A stretch of 64,000 bases of DNA from Alphaproteobacteria bacterium (GCA_016778985.1 JADHOM010000001.1:237613-301612), one strand, 5' to 3'. Positions 46,455-56,163 are shown, counted from the first letter of the stretch. Notes: generated by a model not told the origin, from the sequence alone. Made by a program: numbers and translations.

Positions 46455-46701
46455 TGGGATCCGCATAACACATATACCAAAGCAGTATAATTAACCGTTA
46501 TGCCATGATGCCACATATAAAAGGTTAAAAAATAGTTAATTTATAATAAATTTCAACACGTTAACTTTATATTAACCACTTCCTTCTATACTCCATTTTG
46601 TTTTGATCATTCAGTGATCCCGACCTTTCTATTCTAAGGGACTGAATGGCAATACCTCAGTGAGGGTTATGAAAATGCAGAGTAGCAGATGGAGGTTTGT
46701 C
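46455..46701. promoter_or_regulatory. Promoter region of the type I secretion operon with two CtrA-type motifs
   Basis: TTAAAAAATAGTTAA (46525-46539) and TTAACTTTATATTAAC (46561-46576) both fit TTAA-N7-TTAA; the second also has the trailing C of the full CtrA consensus. They lie 125-175 bases before the start of the TolC gene. The region is AT-rich, so chance matches cannot be excluded. I see no small gene. Confidence 0.4.
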
Positions 46702-48141
46702 ATGAATACCTCAACTAAGACATTAACAGGTAAGCAAACGCATAGAATAATGTTTCTATACTTGTATCAAAAAATTATCAGCGGCGCTGTTGCTGTTACG
46801 ATCCGCCCTAAGATGTTGGTGAAGAATTTGGTGACGGCCATGATGACGGCTATCATGATGATGGCGTCTGTATCATTGGTTTACGGTCAAAATCATTTAA
46901 CCGTTGGCGATGCTATCCTTGCCACCCCAGCCGTCCAGCAGCAACGAGCGCAAGTCTGCCAAGCCCTAAGCCGATTTGATCAGGCGCGCTCAAGTCAACT
47001 TCCGCAAGTAGATTTTACTGTTTCTGGCGGTTCTGCCTTAACCGATAATTTTAATCGGTCGGGGCGGATTACAAGCCCCGGTGAAGAATATGCAGTTGGC
47101 CGCCGCTTTGATGATAAGAATATCGATGGTATCTTCCGTTTAACCCAATCTATATACGATGCTAGTCGCTCAGAACTTAGCAAGCAGATTGCTGAAAATG
47201 ATCGCGCGGTTGCTAAGCTATTAGTTGTTGTTGAAGCTGAAACGGCAGCCGCTGATATTATCAATGTTGGGCTGAATTATTATTTTCAACAGCAAATTCA
47301 TGATCATTACACCGAACAGCTAGCAACATTGAAAGCGGTAACAAGCCGTATTTATGAACGCGTTGAATTAGGTGCCAGTCGGATCAGTGACTTGCGTGAA
47401 GCCCGCTTGATGGAACTTGAGGTTGAGATTGCACTATCGCAAGCTGAGCGTCAGATGGATTTGATTGAAAAGGATATGATCGCACGGTTTAAGCTAACCC
47501 CTGATCAAATTCTCCCTTACACTCATGATTTTATAAATATTCGTCCTGATGAAGTGCTGATTGAAAACAGTGAAAACATTCGTCAGGTGCAACGGCTGGA
47601 TATTCAAATTCAAAGCCTTGATTTTGAACATCAACGCTTAAAAGGTGAGCGTCGGCCTTCCATTTCAGCGCATGTTGATACCACGCTTTTTGATATTGAC
47701 TCGTTCAGCCATGAATATGAGGTCGTTGGCAGGCTTCAAATGACGTTGCCGATTTATGATGGTGGCAGCAACAAGGCTCGCAAGAACGAAAATGAATGGC
47801 GGCGGCGTGGACTTATGTCTGAACGGGCTAATCTCATCCGAAGCCATTCATCACAAACCCAGAGGATAATTTCCGACCATAGGCAATCTGTCGAAGCACT
47901 GGAAGAGATAAATGAGCAGATTGCAGAAATGGAAGAACGCCTGAAGTCCGTTCAAGCGCGCGAAGGCCAGACGCAGTCAGAGCCACTTGCCATCGCATGT
48001 CTGCTGTCTGAGCTGTCACAAGCTAAGGCGAGATATATTAACCAAATTATCAATCGTGAGCTGAGTTTGTTGCAGGGTGTGTTCTTTGCTGACCAGCTTA
48101 GCGCTTATATCGATCTTCCTGAGGGCGAGCAATCATGTTAA
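46702..48141 (+). CDS. TolC-family outer-membrane channel of type I secretion
   Basis: A 479-residue TolC-like efflux protein with long helical repeats (RQVQRLDIQIQSLDFEHQRLKGERRP and similar), forming the outer-membrane duct. The ATG at 46702 is chosen because GGAGG lies six bases before it. The signal-like hydrophobic stretch (LVTAMMTAIMMMASVSLVYG) begins about 40 residues in, so the N-terminus is longer than usual; a later start at 46813 would give a normal signal peptide. First of three genes of a type I secretion operon. Confidence 0.85.
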   Translation: MNTSTKTLTGKQTHRIMFLYLYQKIISGAVAVTIRPKMLVKNLVTAMMTAIMMMASVSLVYGQNHLTVGDAILATPAVQQQRAQVCQALSRFDQARSSQLPQVDFTVSGGSALTDNFNRSGRITSPGEEYAVGRRFDDKNIDGIFRLTQSIYDASRSELSKQIAENDRAVAKLLVVVEAETAAADIINVGLNYYFQQQIHDHYTEQLATLKAVTSRIYERVELGASRISDLREARLMELEVEIALSQAERQMDLIEKDMIARFKLTPDQILPYTHDFINIRPDEVLIENSENIRQVQRLDIQIQSLDFEHQRLKGERRPSISAHVDTTLFDIDSFSHEYEVVGRLQMTLPIYDGGSNKARKNENEWRRRGLMSERANLIRSHSSQTQRIISDHRQSVEALEEINEQIAEMEERLKSVQAREGQTQSEPLAIACLLSELSQAKARYINQIINRELSLLQGVFFADQLSAYIDLPEGEQSC

Positions 48142-49913
48142 CAACTAAAGTATCTGAAAATAATAGTGTAGCTGTAAAGCCGTCTTCTCCTGATGGGCAT
48201 TGGTTCTGGAAATATATTCATGAGAACCGCAAAGTCTATTATCAGGTGATCATAGCATCGGTGCTGATTAACATCTTTGCCCTTGTCTCATCACTTTATA
48301 TCATGACGGTTTATGATCGCGTGATCCCGAATAATGCCATCGCTTCGCTCATCACATTGACGATTATTGTCGTGATTGTCATGGGCTTCGATTTTACGTT
48401 AAAGATTTTGCGTGGGCTTTTTGTTGATCATGCTAGCTCACAAATTGATCGGCGAGTATCAGCAGATTTATTCCAAAAAATCTCAAGCCATAGTGTCAAA
48501 ATGTCTAAACAGGCGACTGGCGCGGTTGCTAATACGGTGCGCGATTTTGAATTGCTGAAAGAAGTGATCGGGTCTGCCAGTTTCACGGTATTTGCTGATC
48601 TGCCTTTCGTCTTTTTGTTTATTTTTGTGCTCTTTTATATTGGCGGGCCGGTCGCAACTGTGCCCGCTTTGATCGTGCCTATTGTGATTATTTTTGGGCT
48701 TATTCTGCAGCCTCTGATGCGGCGACTAAGCGAGATGAGTTCGGCTCAGGGCAAATCAAAACAAGGTGTCATGGTTGAATTGCTATCCATGCTGGAAACT
48801 GTCAAGACGATTCGCGGGATTTCCATCATTCGTAACCGTTGGTATCAGGGCGTCATTAATCAAGGATCGTCACAGCGCCGTAGCCGTTTCACGACACAGC
48901 TTGCCACCCATTTCACGCAATTGGGGCAACAATCCTCGCAAGTTGGAATCGTTGTTTGGGGCGTCTTCTTGATTGCGTCGGGTGAGCTGACAATGGGTCA
49001 GCTAATTGCTTGTGTGATCTTGTCTGGCCGAACCTTAGCCCCATTGGGTCAGATTACCGGCTTGCTTGGCCGCTTTAATCAGGCCGTTACGGCCTATAAA
49101 GGGTTATCCGAAGTGATGAATACCATCACCGAAGAAGAGGAGCAGGCCAATCAAGTCAAACGCGAAACCCTAGAAGGTAAAATTGCTTTCAAAAGTGTGT
49201 CGCTGATGTATGAAGGCCGCAATGAGCCGACGATCAAAGACTGTAATTTTGATATTAAATCTGGCGAGAGAGTAGCTATTCTGGGCCGCATCGGGTCAGG
49301 AAAATCAACTTTGCTGTCAATGATAGCCGGTATTCAGCAAGCGACCACTGGCGCGGTTATGCTGGACAATACCGATATCCGTAATCTGCGCCATGAAGAT
49401 ATCCGCAATAATGTTGGCATTGTCTTGCAGAACCCCATGCTGTTTTCCGGGACGGTTAGGGAAAACCTATTGATGGGTAATCCCGATGCCACCGATGATG
49501 AATTGCTGAAAGCGGCCGAAATGTCAGGCGCCTCAGCATTTATCGGGATGCTGCCTAATGGCTTTGATTTTATTTTGTCGGAACGTGGGCAGGAATTATC
49601 GGCGGGTATGCGTCAGTCCCTAGCCATATCAAGGGCGATGATTGGTAATCCGTCGATCTTTCTGTTGGATGAGCCAACATCATCTATGGATAGCAATACA
49701 GAAATGGCGCTCGTGCGTCAGCTTGATCAAGCCACTAAAGGCAAGACTACGGTCTTTGTCACCCATCGCGGGCCATTGGTAAATATTGCTGACCGCATCA
49801 TGGTGGTTGAGGCGGGGCAGGTTGTCATTGATGGCCCTCGTGATGCCGTGCTCAACAAACTTAAAGAAGCCGCAAACAAGTCGGCACAGTCTTCAGGAGC
49901 CAATAATGAGTAA
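48135..49913 (+). CDS. Type I secretion ABC exporter (ATPase/permease)
   Basis: A 592-residue fused permease-ATPase. The N-terminal membrane domain has about six helices without a C39 peptidase domain. Walker A is GRIGSGKST (about 383-391) and Walker B FLLDEPTSSMD. The signature reads LSAGMRQ instead of LSGGQRQ, which may lower ATPase efficiency. It exports a large RTX- or adhesin-type protein in similar systems, as in LapB or PrtD. It overlaps tolC by seven bases and the HlyD-type gene by eight. Confidence 0.9.
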   Translation: MLTTKVSENNSVAVKPSSPDGHWFWKYIHENRKVYYQVIIASVLINIFALVSSLYIMTVYDRVIPNNAIASLITLTIIVVIVMGFDFTLKILRGLFVDHASSQIDRRVSADLFQKISSHSVKMSKQATGAVANTVRDFELLKEVIGSASFTVFADLPFVFLFIFVLFYIGGPVATVPALIVPIVIIFGLILQPLMRRLSEMSSAQGKSKQGVMVELLSMLETVKTIRGISIIRNRWYQGVINQGSSQRRSRFTTQLATHFTQLGQQSSQVGIVVWGVFLIASGELTMGQLIACVILSGRTLAPLGQITGLLGRFNQAVTAYKGLSEVMNTITEEEEQANQVKRETLEGKIAFKSVSLMYEGRNEPTIKDCNFDIKSGERVAILGRIGSGKSTLLSMIAGIQQATTGAVMLDNTDIRNLRHEDIRNNVGIVLQNPMLFSGTVRENLLMGNPDATDDELLKAAEMSGASAFIGMLPNGFDFILSERGQELSAGMRQSLAISRAMIGNPSIFLLDEPTSSMDSNTEMALVRQLDQATKGKTTVFVTHRGPLVNIADRIMVVEAGQVVIDGPRDAVLNKLKEAANKSAQSSGANNE

Positions 49914-51600
49914 GGGAACATTTAGCGTAGTAGTATCTTGGCTATATAAACTGATCACATTAAATGGTCTGTTTGGTGGAAGAACGAAAGCATACTCCGA
50001 TATATATGAACTGACTGATGCCATTGGCGCAGACAAGAATGACGCAGACAAGAATGATGAAGACAAGAATGATGAAGACAAGGCTGAACCGCAACCAGTT
50101 GAAGTAGAAAATATGGAGGCAGAATGGGTTGATCCGAATGCGCCTCTGCCACTGTCGGAAGCGGACGAACATATGCGAGCGGCGGCTGAGGGCGAAGAAG
50201 AAGCCCAAGAGCCAGCGCCGCGACCAGGGCTGATCAAGCGTATCAAGATGAAGATATATTATTTCTTCTTTCCACCGCCAATGATGGTTCCGGCACAATT
50301 AGTCACGCCTGAAGTTGATATGGATGCAGCATCAGAGCCACTCCCACTACGTGGCCAATTAATCTATATTTTGATTGGCTTATTTTTCTTAAATGCGGTT
50401 ATCTGGGCGGGTGTCACGACCATTGATGAAGTTGTTCGCGCTGAGGGCGTTGTTGTGCCAAGTGATAATATTCAAGTCGTGCAAAGCCGTCTGCCCGGTT
50501 CAGTGACAGATATCCGAATAAAACTTGGCGATAAAGTGGCCAAGGGTGATGTTCTGTTCAAGATCGAAGATGAAGATGTGAAAGCCAATTTTGCTGATAA
50601 TGAGATACAGCTCCTGACCGCGCTTGCTAGTATTCAGCGTCTTGAAGCCGAAGCCCAAGGGTTGAACCAGCTTAATATGCCCGAATGGTTGGTCAAAGCG
50701 GCGCCGGAAGCAGTGCGCCAGGAGGAAGAGGTTTTTGCTAGCCGACATCGCGCTCTAGAAAATGAAAGACAGGTCATTATGCAGCAAATTGAAACCTTGC
50801 GACGGGCGATTGATGTTCAAAAATCAGAACAAAAGCTGGCTCGCGTTCAGCTTGCTCAAATTGATCAAGAGCGTGATATTATTGAGCCATTGGTAACCGC
50901 CGGTCATGAGCCAAAATTAGCATTGATTAATTTAGAATCGCGATATCAAGAAACGCTAGGTCGCGCCGAAAAGGCACGGCTTGAAGCTATTCATTCAGGC
51001 TCTGAGCTGATCACGCAAGAACGCCGGCTGGCCTCGCTTGAAACCAATTTCCGGGCTGATGCAGAAACGCGGTTGATCGAAACCCGAATGCTGGCCGCGC
51101 AAACCTTATCACGACTAGATGCCTTGCAAGGAAAAGTGCAGCAGACGGAGGTCAAGTCTCCTGTTGATGGAACCGTTTCTGCTGTCCATTTTTCAACTAT
51201 TGGCGGTGTTGTGGATGCCGGTGCGGTGCTGGCAGAAGTCGTGCCAGCAGAGGCAGAAGTCACGATCGAAGCGCAAGTCATGACGCAGGATGTTGCTGAT
51301 ATCTATGCCGGGCTGAAAGTGCGCGTGTCCTTATCGGCTTATGATGTCTCACGCTATGGCGCGATTGAGGGCTATGTTGATAAAATTGCCGCCAATAGCA
51401 CCCAGCGAGAAAATCAGCTGCCTTATTATCAAACGATGATTAAAATTCCTGATCCCGTGTTTCCCCAATCAGGGATTAAACCCGATATTGTTCCCGGTAT
51501 GCCGGTGGTGGTTGATGTGCTTGGCGGTAAACGCACCGTGCTTGATTACATTCTGTCACCGATTGAACGGGCGCAAACCATTGTCTTCCGTGAAAAATAA
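49906..51600 (+). CDS. Type I secretion membrane fusion protein (HlyD family)
   Basis: A 564-residue membrane fusion protein. The start is ATG 49906, overlapping the ABC gene stop by eight bases with AGGAG before it. A long acidic cytoplasmic N-terminus (about 1-150) includes a tandem DKND/DKNE-type repeat encoded by 15-base units at 50032-50080. One membrane helix (LIYILIGLFFLNAVIWAGV) follows, then the periplasmic HlyD adapter with its lipoyl-like parts (QSRLPGSVTDIRIKLGDKVAKG, then VKSPVDGTVSAVH) around a coiled coil. It links the ABC exporter to the TolC channel. The acidic N-terminal extension is unusual. Confidence 0.88.
   Translation: MSKGTFSVVVSWLYKLITLNGLFGGRTKAYSDIYELTDAIGADKNDADKNDEDKNDEDKAEPQPVEVENMEAEWVDPNAPLPLSEADEHMRAAAEGEEEAQEPAPRPGLIKRIKMKIYYFFFPPPMMVPAQLVTPEVDMDAASEPLPLRGQLIYILIGLFFLNAVIWAGVTTIDEVVRAEGVVVPSDNIQVVQSRLPGSVTDIRIKLGDKVAKGDVLFKIEDEDVKANFADNEIQLLTALASIQRLEAEAQGLNQLNMPEWLVKAAPEAVRQEEEVFASRHRALENERQVIMQQIETLRRAIDVQKSEQKLARVQLAQIDQERDIIEPLVTAGHEPKLALINLESRYQETLGRAEKARLEAIHSGSELITQERRLASLETNFRADAETRLIETRMLAAQTLSRLDALQGKVQQTEVKSPVDGTVSAVHFSTIGGVVDAGAVLAEVVPAEAEVTIEAQVMTQDVADIYAGLKVRVSLSAYDVSRYGAIEGYVDKIAANSTQRENQLPYYQTMIKIPDPVFPQSGIKPDIVPGMPVVVDVLGGKRTVLDYILSPIERAQTIVFREK
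50032..50080 (+). repeat. In-frame tandem repeat, 15-bp unit x3.3
   Basis: GACAAGAATGATGAA-like units at 50032, 50047, 50062 and a partial copy at 50077 encode DKNDA/DKNDE repeats inside the acidic N-terminus of the HlyD-type protein. Because it is a multiple of three, length change would not break the frame. Confidence 0.9.
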
Positions 51601-51712
51601 GCACTAGATCAATAACAATATAAATTAATACCTCTTATAGAAGGACTTTGCGTATTGTATGCAAGGTCTTTCTTTTGTATTGATGGAAATATGGAAGAAG
51701 GAGGCATTTCAG

Positions 51713-52666
51713 ATGGCAAATCATGGCTATGAAAAGGGACGATTAAATCTGCCATTCGTGGGGTTATGCAGTTTTGGCAAATATCCATATGTCGAGGATT
51801 GGAACGCGATTGATGCAGATGTTGCTATCCTTGGTGCGCCGTTTGATTTTGGCACACAGTTTAGGGCTGGCGCGCGGTTTGGCCCACGCGGGATCAGAGA
51901 AGCCTCAACGCTATTTTCGTTTGGCCATAGCGGTGCTTATGACCACGAAGATGACATTACCTATCTTGATAATACGGCAACGCGGATTGTTGATATTGGT
52001 GATGCTGATATCATTCACACAGACACAGTGCAAAGCCACGCCAATATCGAAACTGGAGTGCGGGCAATTTTGAAAGCTGGGGCCATACCTGTTGTGCTTG
52101 GCGGTGATCACTCGGTCAATATTCCTTGCATAGAAGCCTTTAGTGACGAAGAGCCGTTTCATCTGGTGCAGATTGATGCGCATCTGGATTTTGTTGATAT
52201 TCGTCATGGCGTCACCGCCGGCCATGGGAATCCAATGCGCCGAGCCGCCGAAAAACCCTATGTCACGGGGCTGTCTCAAATTGGTATTCGCAATGTATCA
52301 TCGACCGCGCGTGATGGTTATGCCGATGCCCGCTCTATGGGGTCAGATATTTTATCAGTGCGGCAGTTTCGCGCGCTTGGTGTCGACCAAGTACTAAGCC
52401 GGATACCATCTGGGCGGGTCTATATCACCATAGATATTGATGGCTTTGATCCGTCTATTGCGCCGGGCACAGGAACACCTAGTCATGGTGGCTTTCTCTA
52501 TTATGAAGTCTTAGAATTGCTTGATGGACTAGCCCGACGAGGTGATATTATCGGTATCGATTTGGTTGAGGTAGCGCCTGATTATGATCATACGGGATCA
52601 ACAACAACTTTGGCGGCTCAGATATTGCTTAATGTCATTGGCCGTTTGCTTTACCACCGCAAATAA
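51713..52666 (+). CDS. speB: Agmatinase/guanidino hydrolase (ureohydrolase family)
   Basis: A 317-residue ureohydrolase with all usual Mn ligands: GGDHS (His133), DAHLDF (Asp155, His157, Asp159) and DIDGFDP (Asp241, Asp243); APGTGTPSHGG completes the active-site loop. It would release urea from agmatine or another guanidino compound. The start is ATG 51713, with GAAGGAGG at eight bases' distance; an earlier ATG at 51659 lacks it. It begins a unit running on to an M24-family protein and a Pot-type importer. A guanidinobutyrase- or guanidinoacetase-like role is also possible. Confidence 0.85.
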   Translation: MANHGYEKGRLNLPFVGLCSFGKYPYVEDWNAIDADVAILGAPFDFGTQFRAGARFGPRGIREASTLFSFGHSGAYDHEDDITYLDNTATRIVDIGDADIIHTDTVQSHANIETGVRAILKAGAIPVVLGGDHSVNIPCIEAFSDEEPFHLVQIDAHLDFVDIRHGVTAGHGNPMRRAAEKPYVTGLSQIGIRNVSSTARDGYADARSMGSDILSVRQFRALGVDQVLSRIPSGRVYITIDIDGFDPSIAPGTGTPSHGGFLYYEVLELLDGLARRGDIIGIDLVEVAPDYDHTGSTTTLAAQILLNVIGRLLYHRK

Positions 52667-52700
52667 AAATAAACATTTGGATAGAAGATAAAAGACGATC

Positions 52701-53852
52701 ATGGCACTTCATTTTTCAGAACAAGAGTTTGCCCGCCGTAGGCAAGCGCTAGCGGCCAAGATGAAAGCAACAGGTCTCGATGGCATGCTATTGTTTCGCC
52801 AAGAAAGCATGTATTGGCTAAGCGGCTATGACACATTCGGTTATGTGTTTTTTCAATGTTTGGTGGTGACAGCAGATGGGGATATGAAACTAATCACCCG
52901 TGCGCCCGATTTACGGCAGGCTCAAAATACCTCTAATATTGCTGATATTCGGGTTTGGGTAGATAAGCATGGCAGCACCCCTCATGATGATTTGCGCGAT
53001 TTGCTGGACGAGATGGGGCTTAAGCAGAAACGCCTTGGTGTTGAATATGAAGCTTATGGGTTGACTGGCCGATCAGCGATGCGGCTTAACAAGGCCTTGG
53101 ATGGATATGCGACATTGGTTGATACGTCGGAATTAATTTCTGAGCTGCGCTTGGTCAAATCAGCAGAGGAAATTGTCTATGCAAGGAAAGCCGCTGAGCT
53201 TGCTGATAAAGCATGGGATGCGGCGGTTGAGCTAGCGCATGCGGGCGCTGATGAGGGGCATATTCTGGCTGCTATGCAAGGCGAAGTTTTCAAAGGTGGC
53301 GGCGACTATCCGGGAAATGAGTTTATTATCGGCTCAGGCACGGATGCCTTGTTATGCCGATATTTTTCTGGTCGCAAAATGCTCGCTGAGGTGGATCAGT
53401 TGACCTTAGAATGGGCTGGGGCTTATCGCCATTATCATGCCGCCATGATGCGAACTATCCCTATCGGAAAGCCGCGCTCTGAACATGTTGCCATGCATCA
53501 GGCTTGTGTCGATTCGCTAAACGCCTGTGAAGAGGCATTGCAGCCAGGGCTAAGCGTCGGCGGCGTTTTTGACGCTCATGCAAAAATGATGGATCAACAT
53601 GGGTTCAAACATGCTAGGATGAATGCTTGCGGGTATTCTATGGGAACGACCTTTGCCCCTAATTGGATGGATTGGCCCATGTTTTATTCTGGCAATCCTA
53701 TCGAATTAACAGAAGGCATGACCTATTTCATGCATATGATATTGATGGATAGCGATACTGGAACTGCTATGACGTTAGGGGAAAGTTATCTGATTACCGC
53801 CGATGGGAATGAACGTCTAGGCCGGTCGTCACTTGATTTAGTAATAGGTTAA
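52701..53852 (+). CDS. M24-fold hydrolase, creatinase/ectoine-hydrolase-like
   Basis: A 383-residue pita-bread-fold protein (creatinase N-domain, about 1-140, then M24). The metal Asp pair of true aminopeptidases is lost: the SDLTRT region reads AAMMRT and the earlier Asp is Glu. The GHG motif is replaced by CGYSMGTTFAPNW. These features are those of creatinase and ectoine hydrolase (DoeA/EutD), which act without the metal pair. Creatinase cleaves creatine to sarcosine and urea. It lies 34 bases after the ureohydrolase gene and before the importer genes. Confidence 0.75.
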   Translation: MALHFSEQEFARRRQALAAKMKATGLDGMLLFRQESMYWLSGYDTFGYVFFQCLVVTADGDMKLITRAPDLRQAQNTSNIADIRVWVDKHGSTPHDDLRDLLDEMGLKQKRLGVEYEAYGLTGRSAMRLNKALDGYATLVDTSELISELRLVKSAEEIVYARKAAELADKAWDAAVELAHAGADEGHILAAMQGEVFKGGGDYPGNEFIIGSGTDALLCRYFSGRKMLAEVDQLTLEWAGAYRHYHAAMMRTIPIGKPRSEHVAMHQACVDSLNACEEALQPGLSVGGVFDAHAKMMDQHGFKHARMNACGYSMGTTFAPNWMDWPMFYSGNPIELTEGMTYFMHMILMDSDTGTAMTLGESYLITADGNERLGRSSLDLVIG

Positions 53853-53921
53853 GTTGAAAAAGACTTGCATCTCACGTTTCAATCTGTTTTTTTGAAAAGT
53901 ATAAAATTTAGGGGAGTTCTA

Positions 53922-55013
53922 ATGGCCTCAAATATGCCGTTTGTTCGATATGAAAATGTTCAGAAAAGTTATGATGGTGAATCGCTGGTTGTAAAAAACC
54001 TCAATTTGGATATCCAAAAAGGTGAGTTTGTCACAATGCTAGGCCCATCAGGGTCTGGCAAAACAACTTGTTTGATGATGCTTGCGGGTTTTGAAACCGC
54101 AACTTATGGCGATATTTTGCTTGATGGTAAGCCGATCAACAATATCCCTCCACATCGGCGTGGCATTGGCATGGTGTTCCAAAACTATGCGCTATTTCCG
54201 CATATGACTGTAAATGAGAATCTGGCATTTCCATTGACTGTTCGGAAAATGAGCAAGGCCGATTCTGAAGCCAAGGTTCGCCGGGCGCTTGAAATGGTGC
54301 AGATGGTTGAGTTTGGGGATCGTAAACCTGCCCAGCTTTCAGGAGGTCAGCAACAACGTATTGCTTTGGCGCGCGCATTGGTCTTTGAACCTGAACTGGT
54401 TCTCATGGATGAGCCGCTTGGTGCCTTAGACAAACAATTACGCGAACATATGCAATATGAGATTAAACATATTCACGAATCTCTTGGGGTAACGGTGGTT
54501 TATGTGACGCATGACCAATCCGAAGCCTTAACAATGTCAAATCGAATTGCTGTCTTTAATGATGGCATTGTTCAACAACTAGCTGATCCAGTCACATTAT
54601 ATGAACGCCCTGACAATGCATTTGTTGCCCAGTTCATTGGTGAGAATAACACATTAGTCGGTCATGTTGACACGATATCGGGTAAAAAAGTCACGGTTGA
54701 TTTAGGAAAACATGGCAAAATACAAGCCACCCGTGTGGTTGATGTTGCTAAAGGTGACAAGACAACATTGTCGATTCGCCCAGAGCGGATTGCGTTTTCT
54801 GATAAAGTTGTTCGTGGAAAAGTATCGTTGCCTGCACAGGTGATGGAGCTAATTTATCTTGGTGATCATATTCGTTGCCGCATGAAGGTAGCGGGAAATG
54901 ACGAGTTTATCGCCAAAATTCCAAATTCCAACAAACCGATTGCACTCTCTCCGGGGAACAAAGGTTATGTAAGTTGGAATATTGATGATTGCCGAGCGCT
55001 TGATTATAGTTAA
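53922..55013 (+). CDS. potA: Spermidine/putrescine-type ABC transporter ATPase (PotA-like)
   Basis: A 363-residue ABC ATPase with GPSGSGKTT as Walker A, LSGGQQQRIALARAL signature, and Walker B LVLMDEPLGALDK. A C-terminal TOBE-type regulatory domain is present (about 270-363). The start is ATG 53922 with GGGGAG in front; an upstream ATG at 53865 has no ribosome site. First importer gene after the M24 gene. Confidence 0.93.
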   Translation: MASNMPFVRYENVQKSYDGESLVVKNLNLDIQKGEFVTMLGPSGSGKTTCLMMLAGFETATYGDILLDGKPINNIPPHRRGIGMVFQNYALFPHMTVNENLAFPLTVRKMSKADSEAKVRRALEMVQMVEFGDRKPAQLSGGQQQRIALARALVFEPELVLMDEPLGALDKQLREHMQYEIKHIHESLGVTVVYVTHDQSEALTMSNRIAVFNDGIVQQLADPVTLYERPDNAFVAQFIGENNTLVGHVDTISGKKVTVDLGKHGKIQATRVVDVAKGDKTTLSIRPERIAFSDKVVRGKVSLPAQVMELIYLGDHIRCRMKVAGNDEFIAKIPNSNKPIALSPGNKGYVSWNIDDCRALDYS

Positions 55014-55074
55014 TTATATTAAAGAACCGGTTTTATCATTTTAAACTGAAATGTTGTTTTTTTAGGAGGAACGA

Positions 55075-56163
55075 ATGACAATGAAGAAAACACTGACAAT
55101 GGTATCAGCCGCTGTGCTGTCTATTGCGGTCACTTCAGCAGCTTCTGCTGATAGCTTGACTGTTGTTTCATGGGGCGGTGCTTACACCAAATCACAGGTA
55201 GAGGCCTATCACAAGCCATGGACTGCCAAGACTGGTGCTAACGTAATCTCAGAAGACTACAATGGTGGTATTGCTGAGATTAAAGCACAAGTTGAAGCAG
55301 GTAACGTCACTTGGGACGTTGTTGATGTCGAACTGTCTGATGCGATCCGTGCATGTGACGAAGGTCTGGCCGAAGAAATTGATTCAGCTATGTTGCCAGC
55401 GGCACCTGATGGAACTCCTGCAACCGAAGACTTTATTGACGGCGCTCTGACAGATTGTGCTGTTGGTTCAATCGTTTGGTCAACCATCTATGCGTATGAC
55501 TCATCAAAGATGTCTAATGGTCCTAAGACAATTGCAGATTTCTTTGATACATCTGGCTTCCCAGGTAAGCGCGGTATGCGTAAGTCACCAAAAGCTAACC
55601 TCGAAATGGCTCTTGCTGCTGATGGCGTTGCACCTGGCGACATTTATGATGTCCTATCAACACCAGAAGGCGTTGATCGTGCTTTTGCTAAGCTCGACAC
55701 AATCAAGGATGATGTTGTTTGGTGGGAAGCAGGCGCACAGCCACCACAGCTTCTTGCTGATGGCGAAGTCAGCATGACAACCGCATATAATGGTCGTATC
55801 TTCAATGCTGTTGCTAGCGAAGACAAGCCATTTGAAATTGTCTGGGATGCACAGATTTATGACCTTGACTTATTCATCGTTCCAAAAGGCGCGAAGAACA
55901 AAGAATTGGCAATGGATTTCATCGCTTTCGCAACAGATACACAGCGTCTTGCTGATCAGGCATCATGGATTTCTTATGGCCCAACCCGTAAGTCATCTTC
56001 GCCTCTCGTAGGCTCATTCCATAACAAGCCTAACCTTGCTATGGGACCACAGATGCCAACAGCACCATCTAACTTTAAAACTGCTATTCAAAATGACTTT
56101 GAATGGTGGGCAGATAACCAGGATGAAATGAACGAACGTTTCAATGCCTGGCTTGCTAACTAA
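55075..56163 (+). CDS. potD: Pot-type ABC extracellular solute-binding protein
   Basis: A 362-residue periplasmic binding protein of the spermidine/putrescine class, with a signal peptide ending ASA. The opening LTVVSWGGAYTKSQVEAY is typical of the PotD/YdcS group that also takes up other cationic and amino compounds. Codon choice is shifted towards a few favoured codons (GCT, GGT, AAG) relative to the permeases, which suggests high expression. An AGGAGGA ribosome site lies before the start. A terminator-like hairpin follows the stop. Confidence 0.9.
   Translation: MTMKKTLTMVSAAVLSIAVTSAASADSLTVVSWGGAYTKSQVEAYHKPWTAKTGANVISEDYNGGIAEIKAQVEAGNVTWDVVDVELSDAIRACDEGLAEEIDSAMLPAAPDGTPATEDFIDGALTDCAVGSIVWSTIYAYDSSKMSNGPKTIADFFDTSGFPGKRGMRKSPKANLEMALAADGVAPGDIYDVLSTPEGVDRAFAKLDTIKDDVVWWEAGAQPPQLLADGEVSMTTAYNGRIFNAVASEDKPFEIVWDAQIYDLDLFIVPKGAKNKELAMDFIAFATDTQRLADQASWISYGPTRKSSSPLVGSFHNKPNLAMGPQMPTAPSNFKTAIQNDFEWWADNQDEMNERFNAWLAN

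Noticed and set aside
49893-50298. Minus-strand frames of 112-117 codons opposite the HlyD-type acidic region
   Set aside because: Their Ser/Ala or His-rich composition mirrors the acidic repeats of the real gene. No ribosome site or signal supports them.
52143-52397. Plus-strand frame inside the ureohydrolase gene
   Set aside because: The ureohydrolase frame is continuous with all metal ligands; this alternative has no conserved motif.
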